A stretch of 45,440 nt of DNA, from positions 1 to 45,440 of the forward strand of contig CAJYJH010000013.1 in assembly GCA_913775265.1 (NCBI GenBank), read 5' to 3'. Both the position numbers and the translations under genes were made by a program. Below, piece after piece: positions 7,862-16,817 of this stretch. Origin of the DNA: an uncultured Mucilaginibacter sp. GTDB taxonomy: Bacteria; Bacteroidota; Bacteroidia; Sphingobacteriales; Sphingobacteriaceae. The notes beneath the pieces were generated by a model, which did no database searches, had not been told where the DNA came from, and saw nothing but the letters and a program-made list of their open reading frames with translations. Each line of letters starts with the position of its first letter. Position 1 is the stretch's first letter.

Positions 7862-8401
7862 ATGCACGCTAAGCTAAATTACCATCAAATTTTTTTTTCC
7901 TTAACAGCAATAATCGTCATATTATTTGGGTGCCAACCAGCTCCGCAAGAAAAGAAAAAGGAGAGGGAGAACCTGCAACCAGTGAAAACACTAATTGAGC
8001 AAACGGTGCAAAATATGGCTTATGATGTAAGAGCCGAAGGTCCACATGCATTTACAGGTTACTTTGAGCACTCGCCGCAATTTTCGATGATTACGAACGG
8101 ACAGCTAATTTTTCCGGACTATAAAACTGCAGAACAAGTAATCGAACGACAATGGGCAACATCCGTTGTAAAACTTTCACTTAGATGGAAGCAAGTTAAA
8201 GTAGAGCCTATTAACAGTGAGTTCGCTTACGTTAAAGCTGCGTATACAGATAGCAGTACGTTGAATACTGGTCGTAAAATATTTAGAGCAGGTTACTTTA
8301 CGGGTTTGGCTCATTTGACTGATAAAGGATGGCGTATTAGAACGGCTCACTGGTCAGACAATAACACTTCAAACCCAATCGCTTACAATTTTAGCCGATA
8401 A
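7862..8401 (+). CDS. Lipoprotein with NTF2-like (SnoaL/DUF4440-type) domain
   Basis: 179 residues. An N-terminal hydrophobic stretch ends in the lipobox ILFGC (Cys about 24), so the mature protein is probably lipid-anchored. The remainder (about 45-175) has the helix-plus-curved-sheet pattern of NTF2-like proteins: GPHAFTGYF, a central strand pair, and a C-terminal GWRIRTAHWS. Function unknown. Arginine codons include several AGA, which its neighbours seldom use, so it may be a recent acquisition. Its last 33 bases overlap the end of the convergent desaturase gene (8369-8401). Confidence 0.72.
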   Translation: MHAKLNYHQIFFSLTAIIVILFGCQPAPQEKKKERENLQPVKTLIEQTVQNMAYDVRAEGPHAFTGYFEHSPQFSMITNGQLIFPDYKTAEQVIERQWATSVVKLSLRWKQVKVEPINSEFAYVKAAYTDSSTLNTGRKIFRAGYFTGLAHLTDKGWRIRTAHWSDNNTSNPIAYNFSR

Positions 8402-9838
8402 CAGTGCCAGCGGTATACCCCCGCCCGGATGCACGCTACCTCCGCAGAAATACAGGTTTTTAATTTTTGCCGACCGATTAGCGTGTCGTAAAAACGCCGC
8501 AAACTGGCTGTTTGAACTGGTGCCGTATAAAGAGCCCTGATAAGATGAGGTACGGCTTTCGATACTCCGCGGATCTAAGATACTTTCATTAACAATCAGC
8601 GGACTAATGTCTTCGCCCAACTGCCTGGATAATTTTTTAATAATATCCTGCCGGGCGGCTGCAATCAGTCTATCCCAATCTTGTCCAACATTGGCCGGTA
8701 CATTAATCATTACGAACCAGTTTTCGCAACCGGGCGGAGCATCGTTGGCTTTACACTTTGAGCTGATGTTGAGATATACCGTAGGGTCGTGATAAATGGT
8801 TTGCTGTTTCCAAATAGCATTAAACTCCGCTTCATAATCGGCGCTAAAAAAGATGTTATGCAAATCCAATTGGGCAAATTGCTTTTGGATACCCCAATAA
8901 AAAATTAAAGCCGAGCTGCTGCGTTCCTGATTTAATATTTTTTCGGGAAACAATTTAGGATGTTTGCTCAGTAATTTGCGGTAAGTAAACCACACATCCA
9001 TATTGGAAATTACCAAGTCAGCAGTGATGAAATCACCGGCTATTTTAATCCCAGCGACCTTTTGCTTCTCGAGTACAATTTCTTCAACAACAGTATTGTA
9101 ATTAAACCTTACACCTAAATCTTCAGCTAACTTTACCAGACTTAGAGTGATACTATACATGCCACCCACCGGAAAATAAGCACCAAAGTACTGCTCCAGG
9201 TGAGGTATTACATTTAAGGTAGCGGGAGCCTGATAGGGGTTCGACCCGTTATAGGTAGCGTAACGGTTGAAAAATTGTACCAGCCGCTTATCCTTAAAAA
9301 AACTTTGATTAGCACGATTCATGCTCCTAAAGGCATCTATCTGAAAAAAGCGCAATATCGATTTAACGGTATCAATACTTAAATAAGTTTTTAAGCGATG
9401 AAGCGATTGCTCCAGAAAAACATGATTGGTGATGTCGTAAATACGATCACTATTTTGTGCATATTTTTTTAGTGATGCTTCAGGTTCCCCGGTTTGCTTA
9501 TTTACTTCGTTAGCCAGCTTTTCAGGATCGGCATAAGCGTTAATTCGCGTCCCATCATCAAAAAAATAATGGCAAACGGTATTAAGCTTTTGATACTTAA
9601 AATAATCTTTAGGGTTTTTACCTGCCAGTTTAAACAGTTCGTCAACATACTGCGGCATGGTAAACAGGCTCGGACCGGAATCAAAGCGATAGCCTTCCTG
9701 TTCAAACTCCGACAATTTGCCACCAGGATAATGGTTGGCCTCAAATACATCAACAGCATATTCCTTAACGGCTAAACGTATAGCAGTAGCAATTCCGGCT
9801 ATGCCGGCACCAATAATCAGGGCTTTTTGTTGAGGCAT
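8369..9838 (-). CDS. CrtI/CrtD-family carotenoid desaturase
   Basis: 489 residues, FAD-dependent. The N-terminal dinucleotide motif GAGIAGIATAIRLA (about 9-22) is followed by PGGKLSEFEQEGYRFDSGPS, which is diagnostic for phytoene desaturase-type enzymes; the C-terminus has FCGGSVHPGGGIPLALLSAK, again family-typical. In Bacteroidota such proteins include phytoene desaturases and CrtD-like 1-hydroxycarotenoid 3,4-desaturases; the sequence alone does not decide between them, and no crtB, crtZ or crtY is in the window. It lies leftward, upstream of the hydrolase/acyltransferase pair but separated from it by the oppositely oriented lipoprotein gene. Confidence 0.85.
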   Translation of the reverse strand: MPQQKALIIGAGIAGIATAIRLAVKEYAVDVFEANHYPGGKLSEFEQEGYRFDSGPSLFTMPQYVDELFKLAGKNPKDYFKYQKLNTVCHYFFDDGTRINAYADPEKLANEVNKQTGEPEASLKKYAQNSDRIYDITNHVFLEQSLHRLKTYLSIDTVKSILRFFQIDAFRSMNRANQSFFKDKRLVQFFNRYATYNGSNPYQAPATLNVIPHLEQYFGAYFPVGGMYSITLSLVKLAEDLGVRFNYNTVVEEIVLEKQKVAGIKIAGDFITADLVISNMDVWFTYRKLLSKHPKLFPEKILNQERSSSALIFYWGIQKQFAQLDLHNIFFSADYEAEFNAIWKQQTIYHDPTVYLNISSKCKANDAPPGCENWFVMINVPANVGQDWDRLIAAARQDIIKKLSRQLGEDISPLIVNESILDPRSIESRTSSYQGSLYGTSSNSQFAAFLRHANRSAKIKNLYFCGGSVHPGGGIPLALLSAKIVSDWV

Positions 9839-9864
9839 TAGGCAAATATAGCTTACTAAGCAAC

Positions 9865-9898
9865 AAAAAAGCAGAACCTTGTACAGTTCTGCTTTTTT
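9865..9898 (-). terminator. Rho-independent terminator after the DJ-1 gene
   Basis: A perfect 13-base stem: AAAAAAGCAGAAC (9865-9877) with GTTCTGCTTTTTT (9886-9898), loop CTTGTACA. Read leftward, the stem is followed by a T-run, so it would end transcripts of the LysR/DJ-1 genes just before the desaturase start at 9838. Confidence 0.85.
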
Positions 9899-9936
9899 GA
9901 AAAATCCATTTCAATGTTAGTTTACACTCAATGCAA

Positions 9937-10497
9937 TTAGCTATTGGCAGCATCATGCACGCCTTCGCCAATTTCTTCGATTGTTTTTTTGTTGAACGCA
10001 TCTAAGTCGGCTGGGGTACGGCTGGTTACCAAACCATTGTCGGTTACCACTTCTTCATCTACCCACTCGGCACCTGCGTTTTTCAAGTCGGTTTGTAATG
10101 CCGGGTACGAGGTTAGTTTACGGCCTTTAATCATGCCGGTTTCAATCAGCATTTGTGGACCGTGGCATATCGCTGCCAGTGGTTTACCTTCGTCTAAAAA
10201 TGCAGATACAAAAGCCACTGCATCTTTATTTTGGCGCAGCTTGTCGGGATTTAATACACCACCCGGTAATACCAACGCATCGTAATCATCAGGGCTTACA
10301 TCAGTCAGCACTTTGTCTACGTCTATTTCAATACCCCATTTGTCTTTATCCCATGCTTTTATTTTTCCGCTTTGGGGCGATATAATGTGTACGGTGGCAC
10401 CAGCGGCCAGCAAAGCCTCTTTCGGACTGGTTAACTCTACCTGCTCAAATCCTTCTTCAGTCAGGATAGCTACTTTACGGTTACTTAAATTTGCCAT
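9937..10497 (-). CDS. DJ-1/PfpI family protein (type 1 glutamine amidotransferase-like)
   Basis: 186 residues. The nucleophilic cysteine is in AAICHGPQML (Cys about 111, followed by His 112), the conserved glutamate in ILTEEGFEQVE near the N-terminus, and the LVLPGGVLNPDKLR block is typical of PfpI/YhbO proteins. Family members have been described as intracellular proteases, chaperones or glyoxal-adduct deglycases; which applies is not decidable. The longest frame starts at 10554, but the ATG at 10497 (MANLSNRKVAILT) matches the family. It follows the LysR gene by 82 bases and ends at a strong terminator. Confidence 0.87.
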   Translation of the reverse strand: MANLSNRKVAILTEEGFEQVELTSPKEALLAAGATVHIISPQSGKIKAWDKDKWGIEIDVDKVLTDVSPDDYDALVLPGGVLNPDKLRQNKDAVAFVSAFLDEGKPLAAICHGPQMLIETGMIKGRKLTSYPALQTDLKNAGAEWVDEEVVTDNGLVTSRTPADLDAFNKKTIEEIGEGVHDAANS

Positions 10498-10579
10498 AGG
10501 TTGTATCAATTTAATGATGCTTTTCTGCATCGTCCATAATACTACATCAGGCAAAAAGTAAAGTTTTCAGAATTTCAAT

Positions 10580-11473
10580 TTAATGATGTTGCAACGCGTA
10601 GTTCATAAAATTACTGGTTAATCCGTAATCTTCTGTGCCTTTGCGACGAATAAAATAAAAGTTACGGGTAATTTGCAGCCCTTCTATAGGCACCTCCATC
10701 AAGTCGCCTTCGGCCAGTTCGCGCACGATGGATGGGCGTGGCATAAAGCCGAGGCATTGGTCGGCCAGTAAAAAGTTTTTCAGCGCTTCAGTCCCTCCCA
10801 ATCTTATTTTCACATTCAGGTCAGCAGGTTTAATATGATGTCCAGCCAGGGCTTTGAGCAGCGCATTTAAAGTTCCGGAGCCGCGCTCACGCAGTGCCAA
10901 AGGCGTTTTCAAAAACTGTTTTAAGGTTAATGATTTACCCGATAGCGGACTTTTAGCCGAACATACCGGGATCACCTCGTCGCTCATAAAGGGTTGATAA
11001 GATACGTTAGTTAACTTGTTGTCAACCTCAATGATACCAATATCCACCTCGTGATTTAACAAAGCATTAAGTATATATTCAGAATTACGATTAACCAACT
11101 GTACCCCCACATTGGCATACTGCCGCTGAAAGCCTGATAAAATAGGCGGCAAAATGTAAAGGGCAATGGTGGTGCTGGCCCCCAAACGCAAATGCCCGGC
11201 TGCCTGGGCCTGGTTGCTCAAAACTGATAAGTCATACTCGGCCTTGCGCTCAATTTCGGTAGCCTGCAGCAAATACTCATTTAACTTATTACCGGCTTCA
11301 GTTAAAATAATGCTGTTGCCCCGGCGCTCGAACAGGGGTAATTTATACTGATCTTCGAGTGCTTTAACGTGCTTGCTAATAGCCGGTTGGGTAATAAACA
11401 GCACTTGGGCCGCCTTTGAGAAACTTAAATTGGCAGCAACCTCTAAAAAAACACGATGAGCAAAGGATATCAT
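10580..11473 (-). CDS. LysR-type transcriptional regulator
   Basis: 297 residues, full length for the family. The N-terminal winged helix (1-60) includes NLSFSKAAQVLFITQPAISK, and residues about 90-295 form the periplasmic-binding-like effector domain. LysR regulators commonly control a divergent neighbour; here that is the Anbu/transglutaminase/glycosylase operon starting at 11743, 269 bases away. The alternative target is the DJ-1 gene downstream. The effector is unknown. Confidence 0.9.
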   Translation of the reverse strand: MISFAHRVFLEVAANLSFSKAAQVLFITQPAISKHVKALEDQYKLPLFERRGNSIILTEAGNKLNEYLLQATEIERKAEYDLSVLSNQAQAAGHLRLGASTTIALYILPPILSGFQRQYANVGVQLVNRNSEYILNALLNHEVDIGIIEVDNKLTNVSYQPFMSDEVIPVCSAKSPLSGKSLTLKQFLKTPLALRERGSGTLNALLKALAGHHIKPADLNVKIRLGGTEALKNFLLADQCLGFMPRPSIVRELAEGDLMEVPIEGLQITRNFYFIRRKGTEDYGLTSNFMNYALQHH

Positions 11474-11623
11474 ATCAGCAGTAATGTTAAATCAAAATTA
11501 TGGTATTTAACTCGTAACGCGTAACAACATCGCACAAGGGTAAACTCCAAAAAAACTGCCTCTACTAATGCACTATCTCTGAAGCATCATACATTTCAAT
11601 ACGAGCAACCCACCTTTTAACTT

Positions 11624-11643
11624 TCAAATATGTTCTCGTTTGA
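11624..11643. promoter_or_regulatory. Weak candidate LysR box
   Basis: TCAAA (11624-11628) and TTTGA (11639-11643) form a 5-base dyad with a 10-base spacer in the LysR/Anbu intergenic region, about 100 bases before the Anbu ATG. This resembles the T-N11-A style of LysR sites but is short enough to occur by chance in AT-rich DNA. Confidence 0.2.
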
Positions 11644-11742
11644 TAATATTGACCGCGTACTTGCATTTTGGAATAAAAGCTTTATAAATTATTCTAATTT
11701 GCGGCACTGATATTATTTATTCTCTTATTGATTTAATTTATC

Positions 11743-12504
11743 ATGACTTATTGCCTGGGCATTAAAGTAAAAGAAGGATTAGTTGCCATTGCCGATACCC
11801 GCATTACCTCAGGTACTGACGTAACAACCAAGAAAAAACTCACAACTGTACAAAAGGATAAATGCTCTTTGTTTATCATGACCAGCGGTTTACGCTCGGT
11901 GCGTGATAAGGCCATCATTTATTTTGACGAACTGTTGGAAACCAATCTGGAGCAGTATAATAAACTATATAAAGTAGTAAATGCTTTTGGGGAGCAGATA
12001 AAGCGCGTTGCTGAAGAGGACAGAGAAGCATTAGAAAAAGCCGGCTTTAAATTTAACCTGAACACCATTATTGGCGGGCAGATGAAAGACGATGAAGAGC
12101 ATAAGCTTTTTTTACTGTATCCCGAAGGCAATTGGGTAGAATTAGGCCACGGCGCACCGTATGTAATTATTGGTAACGCAGCACAGGGCAAAGCGATACT
12201 TAATCGTATTTTAAAAGAAGATACCCCCATGAAACTGGCTCTTAAAGCCGGATTTTTATCTTTTGATTCCACCCGTATCAGCGCGGTTGATGTAGGTTTC
12301 CCGATTGATGTAGCCTTATACCAAAATGGCAGCTTTAATATGGTAGATTATCATTATGAAAGTGCCGACCTGGAAAGCGTGTCTGCCCAATGGCACGAAG
12401 AATTGAAAAAAGCGCTCAACAATACTTCAAACCAATGGATTGACAACGCGTTCAATCAACTGGAAAACAGCACTATTAATAAAGTCAATCCGAATGAAGT
12501 TTAA
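11743..12504 (+). CDS. anbu: Anbu (ancestral beta-subunit) proteasome-type peptidase
   Basis: 253 residues of the Ntn-hydrolase fold, COG3484. After Met removal the N-terminus would be Thr-Tyr-Cys, the threonine nucleophile seen in Anbu proteins; the partner aspartate is in AIADTR (Asp 17 of the mature chain), and a lysine cluster (KKK, about 29-31) lies where the active-site lysine is expected. GLRSVRDKA and IIGGQM also fit the family. Anbu proteins assemble into open helical or dodecameric particles; substrates are not known. In proteobacteria the gene travels with a transglutaminase, an alpha-E protein and a circularly permuted ATP-grasp protein; here only the transglutaminase is present, overlapping by 11 bases. 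Confidence 0.9.
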   Translation: MTYCLGIKVKEGLVAIADTRITSGTDVTTKKKLTTVQKDKCSLFIMTSGLRSVRDKAIIYFDELLETNLEQYNKLYKVVNAFGEQIKRVAEEDREALEKAGFKFNLNTIIGGQMKDDEEHKLFLLYPEGNWVELGHGAPYVIIGNAAQGKAILNRILKEDTPMKLALKAGFLSFDSTRISAVDVGFPIDVALYQNGSFNMVDYHYESADLESVSAQWHEELKKALNNTSNQWIDNAFNQLENSTINKVNPNEV

Positions 12505-13336
12505 GGTTACCGGGCAATTAGGTTATGAAGTAATAGCGCCATCAACGTTTATTTTAAATATCCACGCGTTGCGCACACCGGCTCAAGCTATACTGGAAGA
12601 AACGTTTACGGTTGACCCTTATTTTAAAATTGAAGAGTTTTCGCACTACACCGAAAACCGATTTATCCGCCTCGAGGTAACTGAACCTGCTACATTAAAT
12701 ATTAGTTACAGCGCCTTAGTTGATACCTCTTTTAAATTGACATCGGATGATCAACTCACGCGAGTGCCGATTGCTGATGTAGACCCGATAGTATTGCCCT
12801 ATATTTTTCCGAGCCGTTATTGCCAGTCGGATAAGCTGTTCAGGTTTGCAAACAACAAGTTTGGTAAAATTAATAACGCTTTTGAAAAGGTAATAGCGCT
12901 AACCCAATGGATACATGATAATGTTGAATATCTGAGCGGCTCTACTAACTCGCAAACCTCAGCTTATGATACGGCGACCGAGCTGGCCGGCGTTTGCCGC
13001 GATTTTGCACATTTAGGCATTGCACTTTGCCGGGCTTTAGATATACCTGCCCGTTATTTTACCGGATATGCTTACCAGCTTAATCCGCCCGATTTTCATG
13101 CCTGCTTTGAAGCTTACTTAGGTGGTAAATGGATTATTTTTGATGCGACCCAATTGACACCGTTAAACGGATTGGTTAAAATTGCTACCGGCCGGGATGC
13201 GGCTGATGCAGCCATTGCCTCCATTTTTGGCAACGTAAATTGCTTGTCTGTATCTGCAAACTGCGAACTGGCCGACCAAAACTTTGAGCCTGTTTTTTAT
13301 GACAGTAATAATCCGGTAGGTTTAACTTACTTGTAG
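12494..13336 (+). CDS. Transglutaminase-like protein paired with Anbu
   Basis: 280 residues. An N-terminal beta-rich domain (about 1-105) is followed by a transglutaminase-like core with the full Cys-His-Asp triad: GVCRDFAH (Cys 168), DFHACFEAY (His 202) and IIFDATQ (Asp 217). Such proteins hydrolyse or transfer amide bonds. The ATG at 12494 overlaps the Anbu stop by 11 bases in another frame, so the pair is probably translationally coupled. The conserved pairing across phyla suggests the two act on one peptide substrate; that is established only as gene association. Confidence 0.9.
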   Translation: MKFKVTGQLGYEVIAPSTFILNIHALRTPAQAILEETFTVDPYFKIEEFSHYTENRFIRLEVTEPATLNISYSALVDTSFKLTSDDQLTRVPIADVDPIVLPYIFPSRYCQSDKLFRFANNKFGKINNAFEKVIALTQWIHDNVEYLSGSTNSQTSAYDTATELAGVCRDFAHLGIALCRALDIPARYFTGYAYQLNPPDFHACFEAYLGGKWIIFDATQLTPLNGLVKIATGRDAADAAIASIFGNVNCLSVSANCELADQNFEPVFYDSNNPVGLTYL

Positions 13337-13378
13337 CAACCTAATGGCTCTGCTGATGTTATTTGTAAAAACAGCAAC

Positions 13379-14029
13379 TTGAGCATAACTGTATTTACAC
13401 CCGATAACTATCATCACCTATGCGACCAATTGGCTGCGAAGGATACCGACTTTGCTGCGATTATTAACCAGTATGGATACCCGCCTTACTGGTCGAGGCC
13501 CAATAAATTTGAATCCCTAGTACATGTTATTCTTGAACAACAGGTTTCGTTAGCTTCGGCATTGTCGGCGTTGAATAAGCTGAAAGAAAAAATACAGCAG
13601 GTTACGCCAAGCAGAGTACTTTTATTAACTGATGAAGAACTTAAAGCCTGTTACTTTAGCAGGCAAAAAACTACTTATGTTAGATATTTGGCAGAAGCAT
13701 TATTTAGTAAACAACTTGATCTGGATGAGTTAGTAAAGCTCACTGATGCAGAGATACGCAGCAAGCTAACAACTTTAAAAGGTATTGGTAACTGGACGGT
13801 AGATATTTATCTACTGATGATTTTACACCGAACCGACGTATTTCCGATAGGCGACCTGGCCATCATCAACGCGGTTAAAAAACTAAAAAACTTACCGCCA
13901 ACCACTACTAAAGAAGATATTTTAGGCTTAGCCAATGCATGGCAGCCCTACCGCAGTATAGCTGCCATGCTGTTGTGGCATTATTATTTGAGCAAACCTA
14001 CTTCAAAAGTAAAAAACCAAGTGCTATAA
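13379..14029 (+). CDS. DNA-3-methyladenine glycosylase II (AlkA-type, HhH-GPD)
   Basis: 216 residues. The helix-hairpin-helix motif LKGIGNWTVD (about 133-142) and the catalytic aspartate in FPIGDLAI (Asp 159) identify a base-excision glycosylase that removes alkylated purines. There is no ATG near the beginning; the TTG at 13379 gives the family N-terminus (Met-Ser-Ile-Thr) and the next in-frame Met is deep inside the fold, so TTG initiation is likely. It lies 42 bases after the transglutaminase stop in the same orientation, and its stop is 2 bases from that of convergent cphA. Confidence 0.87.
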   Translation: MSITVFTPDNYHHLCDQLAAKDTDFAAIINQYGYPPYWSRPNKFESLVHVILEQQVSLASALSALNKLKEKIQQVTPSRVLLLTDEELKACYFSRQKTTYVRYLAEALFSKQLDLDELVKLTDAEIRSKLTTLKGIGNWTVDIYLLMILHRTDVFPIGDLAIINAVKKLKNLPPTTTKEDILGLANAWQPYRSIAAMLLWHYYLSKPTSKVKNQVL

Positions 14030-14031
14030 GG

Positions 14032-16650
14032 TTATTGCGCGCTTCGTTCTTTTTCCTGGTATGCCTGCACAATGTCGATAGCGCCATGTACTGCATCACT
14101 TAGTGCCGTAATGAAGGCTCCGGGTTTGGCCAAGCTTATGGCATAAGCAATAGAGTCAGTTTTGTCTTCCAACATTTCAATTGGTATCGCCGGATTAACC
14201 TCTTTAATGCCTTCGGTCAGTAAACCCAAGATATTCTCGCGGGTGCGCCCGCGTAGGTGACTTTCTTGCCGCATTAAAATATGGTCGAACATGCTGCCTG
14301 CAATTCGGCCCAATTCGCGTATGTCTTCATCGCGGCGGTCACCCGTTCCGGCTATCAAACCGATTTTCTGCGGTGAGTCAACACTGCTCAAAAACGTTTT
14401 GATGCCTTGATAACCGGCCGGATTATGGGCAAAGTCTACCATGAATCTGAATTCTTTAAAATTAAAGATGTTCATGCGGCCCGGCGTTTGCGATGCTGAC
14501 GGCACAAACGTATGCAGTGAGTTTTTGATATCTTCTGTTTTGAAACCGTAGAGATAGGTAGCCAGGGTAGCTGCCATCACGTTCTCGATCATAAAAGGCA
14601 CCGTTCCGTTAAACGTTACCGGAATTTCGGAAACACGCTGTACGCGAATTTTCCAGTCGCCTTTTTTGATAGTGATAAACCCGTTTTCGTAAATACAGGC
14701 AATGCCGCCTTTATGGCAATGTGATTTAATTACAGGATTGTTTTCGTCTAAACTAAAGTAAGCGATATGGCATTTTGCCTGACGACCAATGCGCACACAG
14801 TACTCATTATCTGCATTTAATACACCCCAACCATCTTTTTTTACAGAATCGATCACTACGCTTTTTACCCGCATCAGGTCTTCGAGTGTGTGGATGTCTA
14901 ACAGTCCCAAATGATCTTCCTGAATATTGGTAATTACTCCAACATCGCTGCGCCCAAAACCTAAGCCAGAACGCAGGATACCGCCACGGGCACTTTCTAA
15001 AACAGCAAAGTCAACCGTCGGGTCTTTTAAAATAAACTCTGTACTATTCGGTCCAGTAGTATCACCCTTAACCAGCATCGTGTTTTGTACGTATATACCG
15101 TCTGACGTAGTAAAGCCTACCCGGTAGCCATTGTTTTTCACAATATGTGCAATCAGGCGGGTGGTAGTGGTTTTACCGTTGGTACCGGTAACAGATATAA
15201 TAGGTATCCGTGCCGATTTACCTTGCGGATACAGCATATCTACCACATGGCCGGCCACGTTACGGGGTAAGCCTTCGCTTGGTGCAATGTGCATCCTGAA
15301 GCCTGGCGCTGCATTTACTTCTAACACCACACCGCCGTTTTCAGTTAAAGGCACGGTCAGGTTTTTAGCCATAATATCAATACCACAGATATCCAGGCCG
15401 ATTACCCGGGCAATACGCTCGCAAAAGAAAATGTTTTGCGGGTGCACCTGGTCGGTCACATCAACTGAGGTACCCCCAGTACTCAAATTAGCGGTCGATT
15501 TTAAATATACCACTTCGCCAGCCTGAGGTATGCTATCTAATGCATAACCTTTCTTAGTCAGCAAATCCATTGTGTCGCGGTCGATAGAGATATGGGTCAG
15601 CACATTTTCGTGACCATAACCACGGCGTGGGTCATTATTTTCTTCGTCGATGAGTTGCTGCACGGTTAGCTCACCGTTACCGGTTACGTGGGCAGGCACA
15701 CGCAGGGCGGCGGCTACCATTTTATTATCAATTACCAGTACACGAAAATCATAACCGGTGATAAATTTTTCTACAATTACCTTACGCGATATACGGGCGG
15801 CATGTTCAAACGCAGCTACAGCATCTTCTTCTGTTTTTACATTGATGCTTGCTCCGCGGCCATGGTTACCATCCAGCGGCTTAAACACTAATGGAAAACC
15901 GATTTTACGGATAGCCTCTTTAACCTCCTCTTTCCGGGTAATCGTCATGCCTGCGGCTACAGGTATAGCCTGCTCCTGCAGTATGCGTTTGGTTTCTTCT
16001 TTATTACTGGCCAAATCAACGGCAATGCTGCTGGTATGCTCGGTCATGGTAGCACGTATGCGCACCTGGTTTTTACCGTAGCCTAATTGTACCAGCGACT
16101 GGTTGTTTAACCTGATCCAGGGGATATCGCGCGAAATAGCTTCTTCTACTATTGAACCAGTGCTTGGCCCTAAGCGGGTATTTTCGCGTATTTCACGCAT
16201 TTTCTGAATGTCTGTTTCCAGCGTGTATTCTTCGCCTTTAATCAGGGCTTCGGCAATGCGTACAGAAGCTTCGGCAGCGTAAACGCCTACTTTCTCCTCC
16301 AGGTAATTAAATACTACGTTGTAAGTACCAGGGGTTTTGGTTTCGCGCGTACGGCCAAAACCCGTATTCATGCCTGCTAATGTTTGTATTTCGAGAGCAA
16401 TATGCTCAATCACATGTCCCATCCAGGTACCTTGCTCTACGCGGATAAAAAAGCCTCCGGGTACTCCGGGCGAGCAGCGGTGCGTTTCTAAACTTGGGAT
16501 CAATGCTTTCAGGCGCTCCAAAAATCCATCGATGGTATTGGTAGGCCGCTGCTCCATTTCCTCAAGATTAAGCCGCATCTGGATTAATTTTTTCCGGCTT
16601 ATACTCCAGATATTAGGCCCGCGCAGCACCTGAATTTTTTCTATTTTCAT
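14032..16650 (-). CDS. cphA: Cyanophycin synthetase
   Basis: 872 residues, the usual length for CphA1. It polymerises L-Asp and L-Arg into cyanophycin, multi-L-arginyl-poly-L-aspartate, using ATP. Seen in order: an N-terminal domain (about 1-160); an ATP-grasp module with the glycine loop GNHGRGASI (261-269), which adds Asp; and a Mur-ligase-like module with P-loop GTNGKTTTT (489-497) and LESARGGILRSGLG, which adds Arg. It is transcribed away from cyanophycinase, sharing a 167-base promoter region with a dyad. The store would be a cytoplasmic nitrogen reserve granule. All core motifs are intact. Confidence 0.96.
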   Translation of the reverse strand: MKIEKIQVLRGPNIWSISRKKLIQMRLNLEEMEQRPTNTIDGFLERLKALIPSLETHRCSPGVPGGFFIRVEQGTWMGHVIEHIALEIQTLAGMNTGFGRTRETKTPGTYNVVFNYLEEKVGVYAAEASVRIAEALIKGEEYTLETDIQKMREIRENTRLGPSTGSIVEEAISRDIPWIRLNNQSLVQLGYGKNQVRIRATMTEHTSSIAVDLASNKEETKRILQEQAIPVAAGMTITRKEEVKEAIRKIGFPLVFKPLDGNHGRGASINVKTEEDAVAAFEHAARISRKVIVEKFITGYDFRVLVIDNKMVAAALRVPAHVTGNGELTVQQLIDEENNDPRRGYGHENVLTHISIDRDTMDLLTKKGYALDSIPQAGEVVYLKSTANLSTGGTSVDVTDQVHPQNIFFCERIARVIGLDICGIDIMAKNLTVPLTENGGVVLEVNAAPGFRMHIAPSEGLPRNVAGHVVDMLYPQGKSARIPIISVTGTNGKTTTTRLIAHIVKNNGYRVGFTTSDGIYVQNTMLVKGDTTGPNSTEFILKDPTVDFAVLESARGGILRSGLGFGRSDVGVITNIQEDHLGLLDIHTLEDLMRVKSVVIDSVKKDGWGVLNADNEYCVRIGRQAKCHIAYFSLDENNPVIKSHCHKGGIACIYENGFITIKKGDWKIRVQRVSEIPVTFNGTVPFMIENVMAATLATYLYGFKTEDIKNSLHTFVPSASQTPGRMNIFNFKEFRFMVDFAHNPAGYQGIKTFLSSVDSPQKIGLIAGTGDRRDEDIRELGRIAGSMFDHILMRQESHLRGRTRENILGLLTEGIKEVNPAIPIEMLEDKTDSIAYAISLAKPGAFITALSDAVHGAIDIVQAYQEKERSAQ

Positions 16651-16760
16651 GCGTAGATAGTAGTTATTGCAAGATGAATGTAAGGAATGTCTATAAATTT
16701 AACGCTTGTAACAATCTAATGCAATTTTTGATGATACAAAGCGATTTTATTTTATAATAG

Positions 16761-16777
16761 ATGCAGTTTTACTGCAT
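16761..16777. promoter_or_regulatory. Dyad in the cphA/cphB divergent promoter region
   Basis: ATGCAGT (16761-16767) and ACTGCAT (16771-16777) are a perfect 7-base inverted repeat around TTT, placed between the two cyanophycin genes, 41 bases from the cphB ATG and 111 from the cphA start. Its size and AT-rich centre recall arginine-repressor boxes, but it does not match the ARG-box consensus closely. A run of five T follows on the plus strand, so a leader hairpin is the alternative. Confidence 0.45.
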
Positions 16778-16817
16778 TTTTCTATTAATTTGTAAATATT
16801 GACTATTTAAGATACAG

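Noticed and set aside
9765..10001. 78-codon minus-strand frame spanning the DJ-1/desaturase junction
   Set aside because: It runs through a strong terminator and overlaps two confident genes in another frame.
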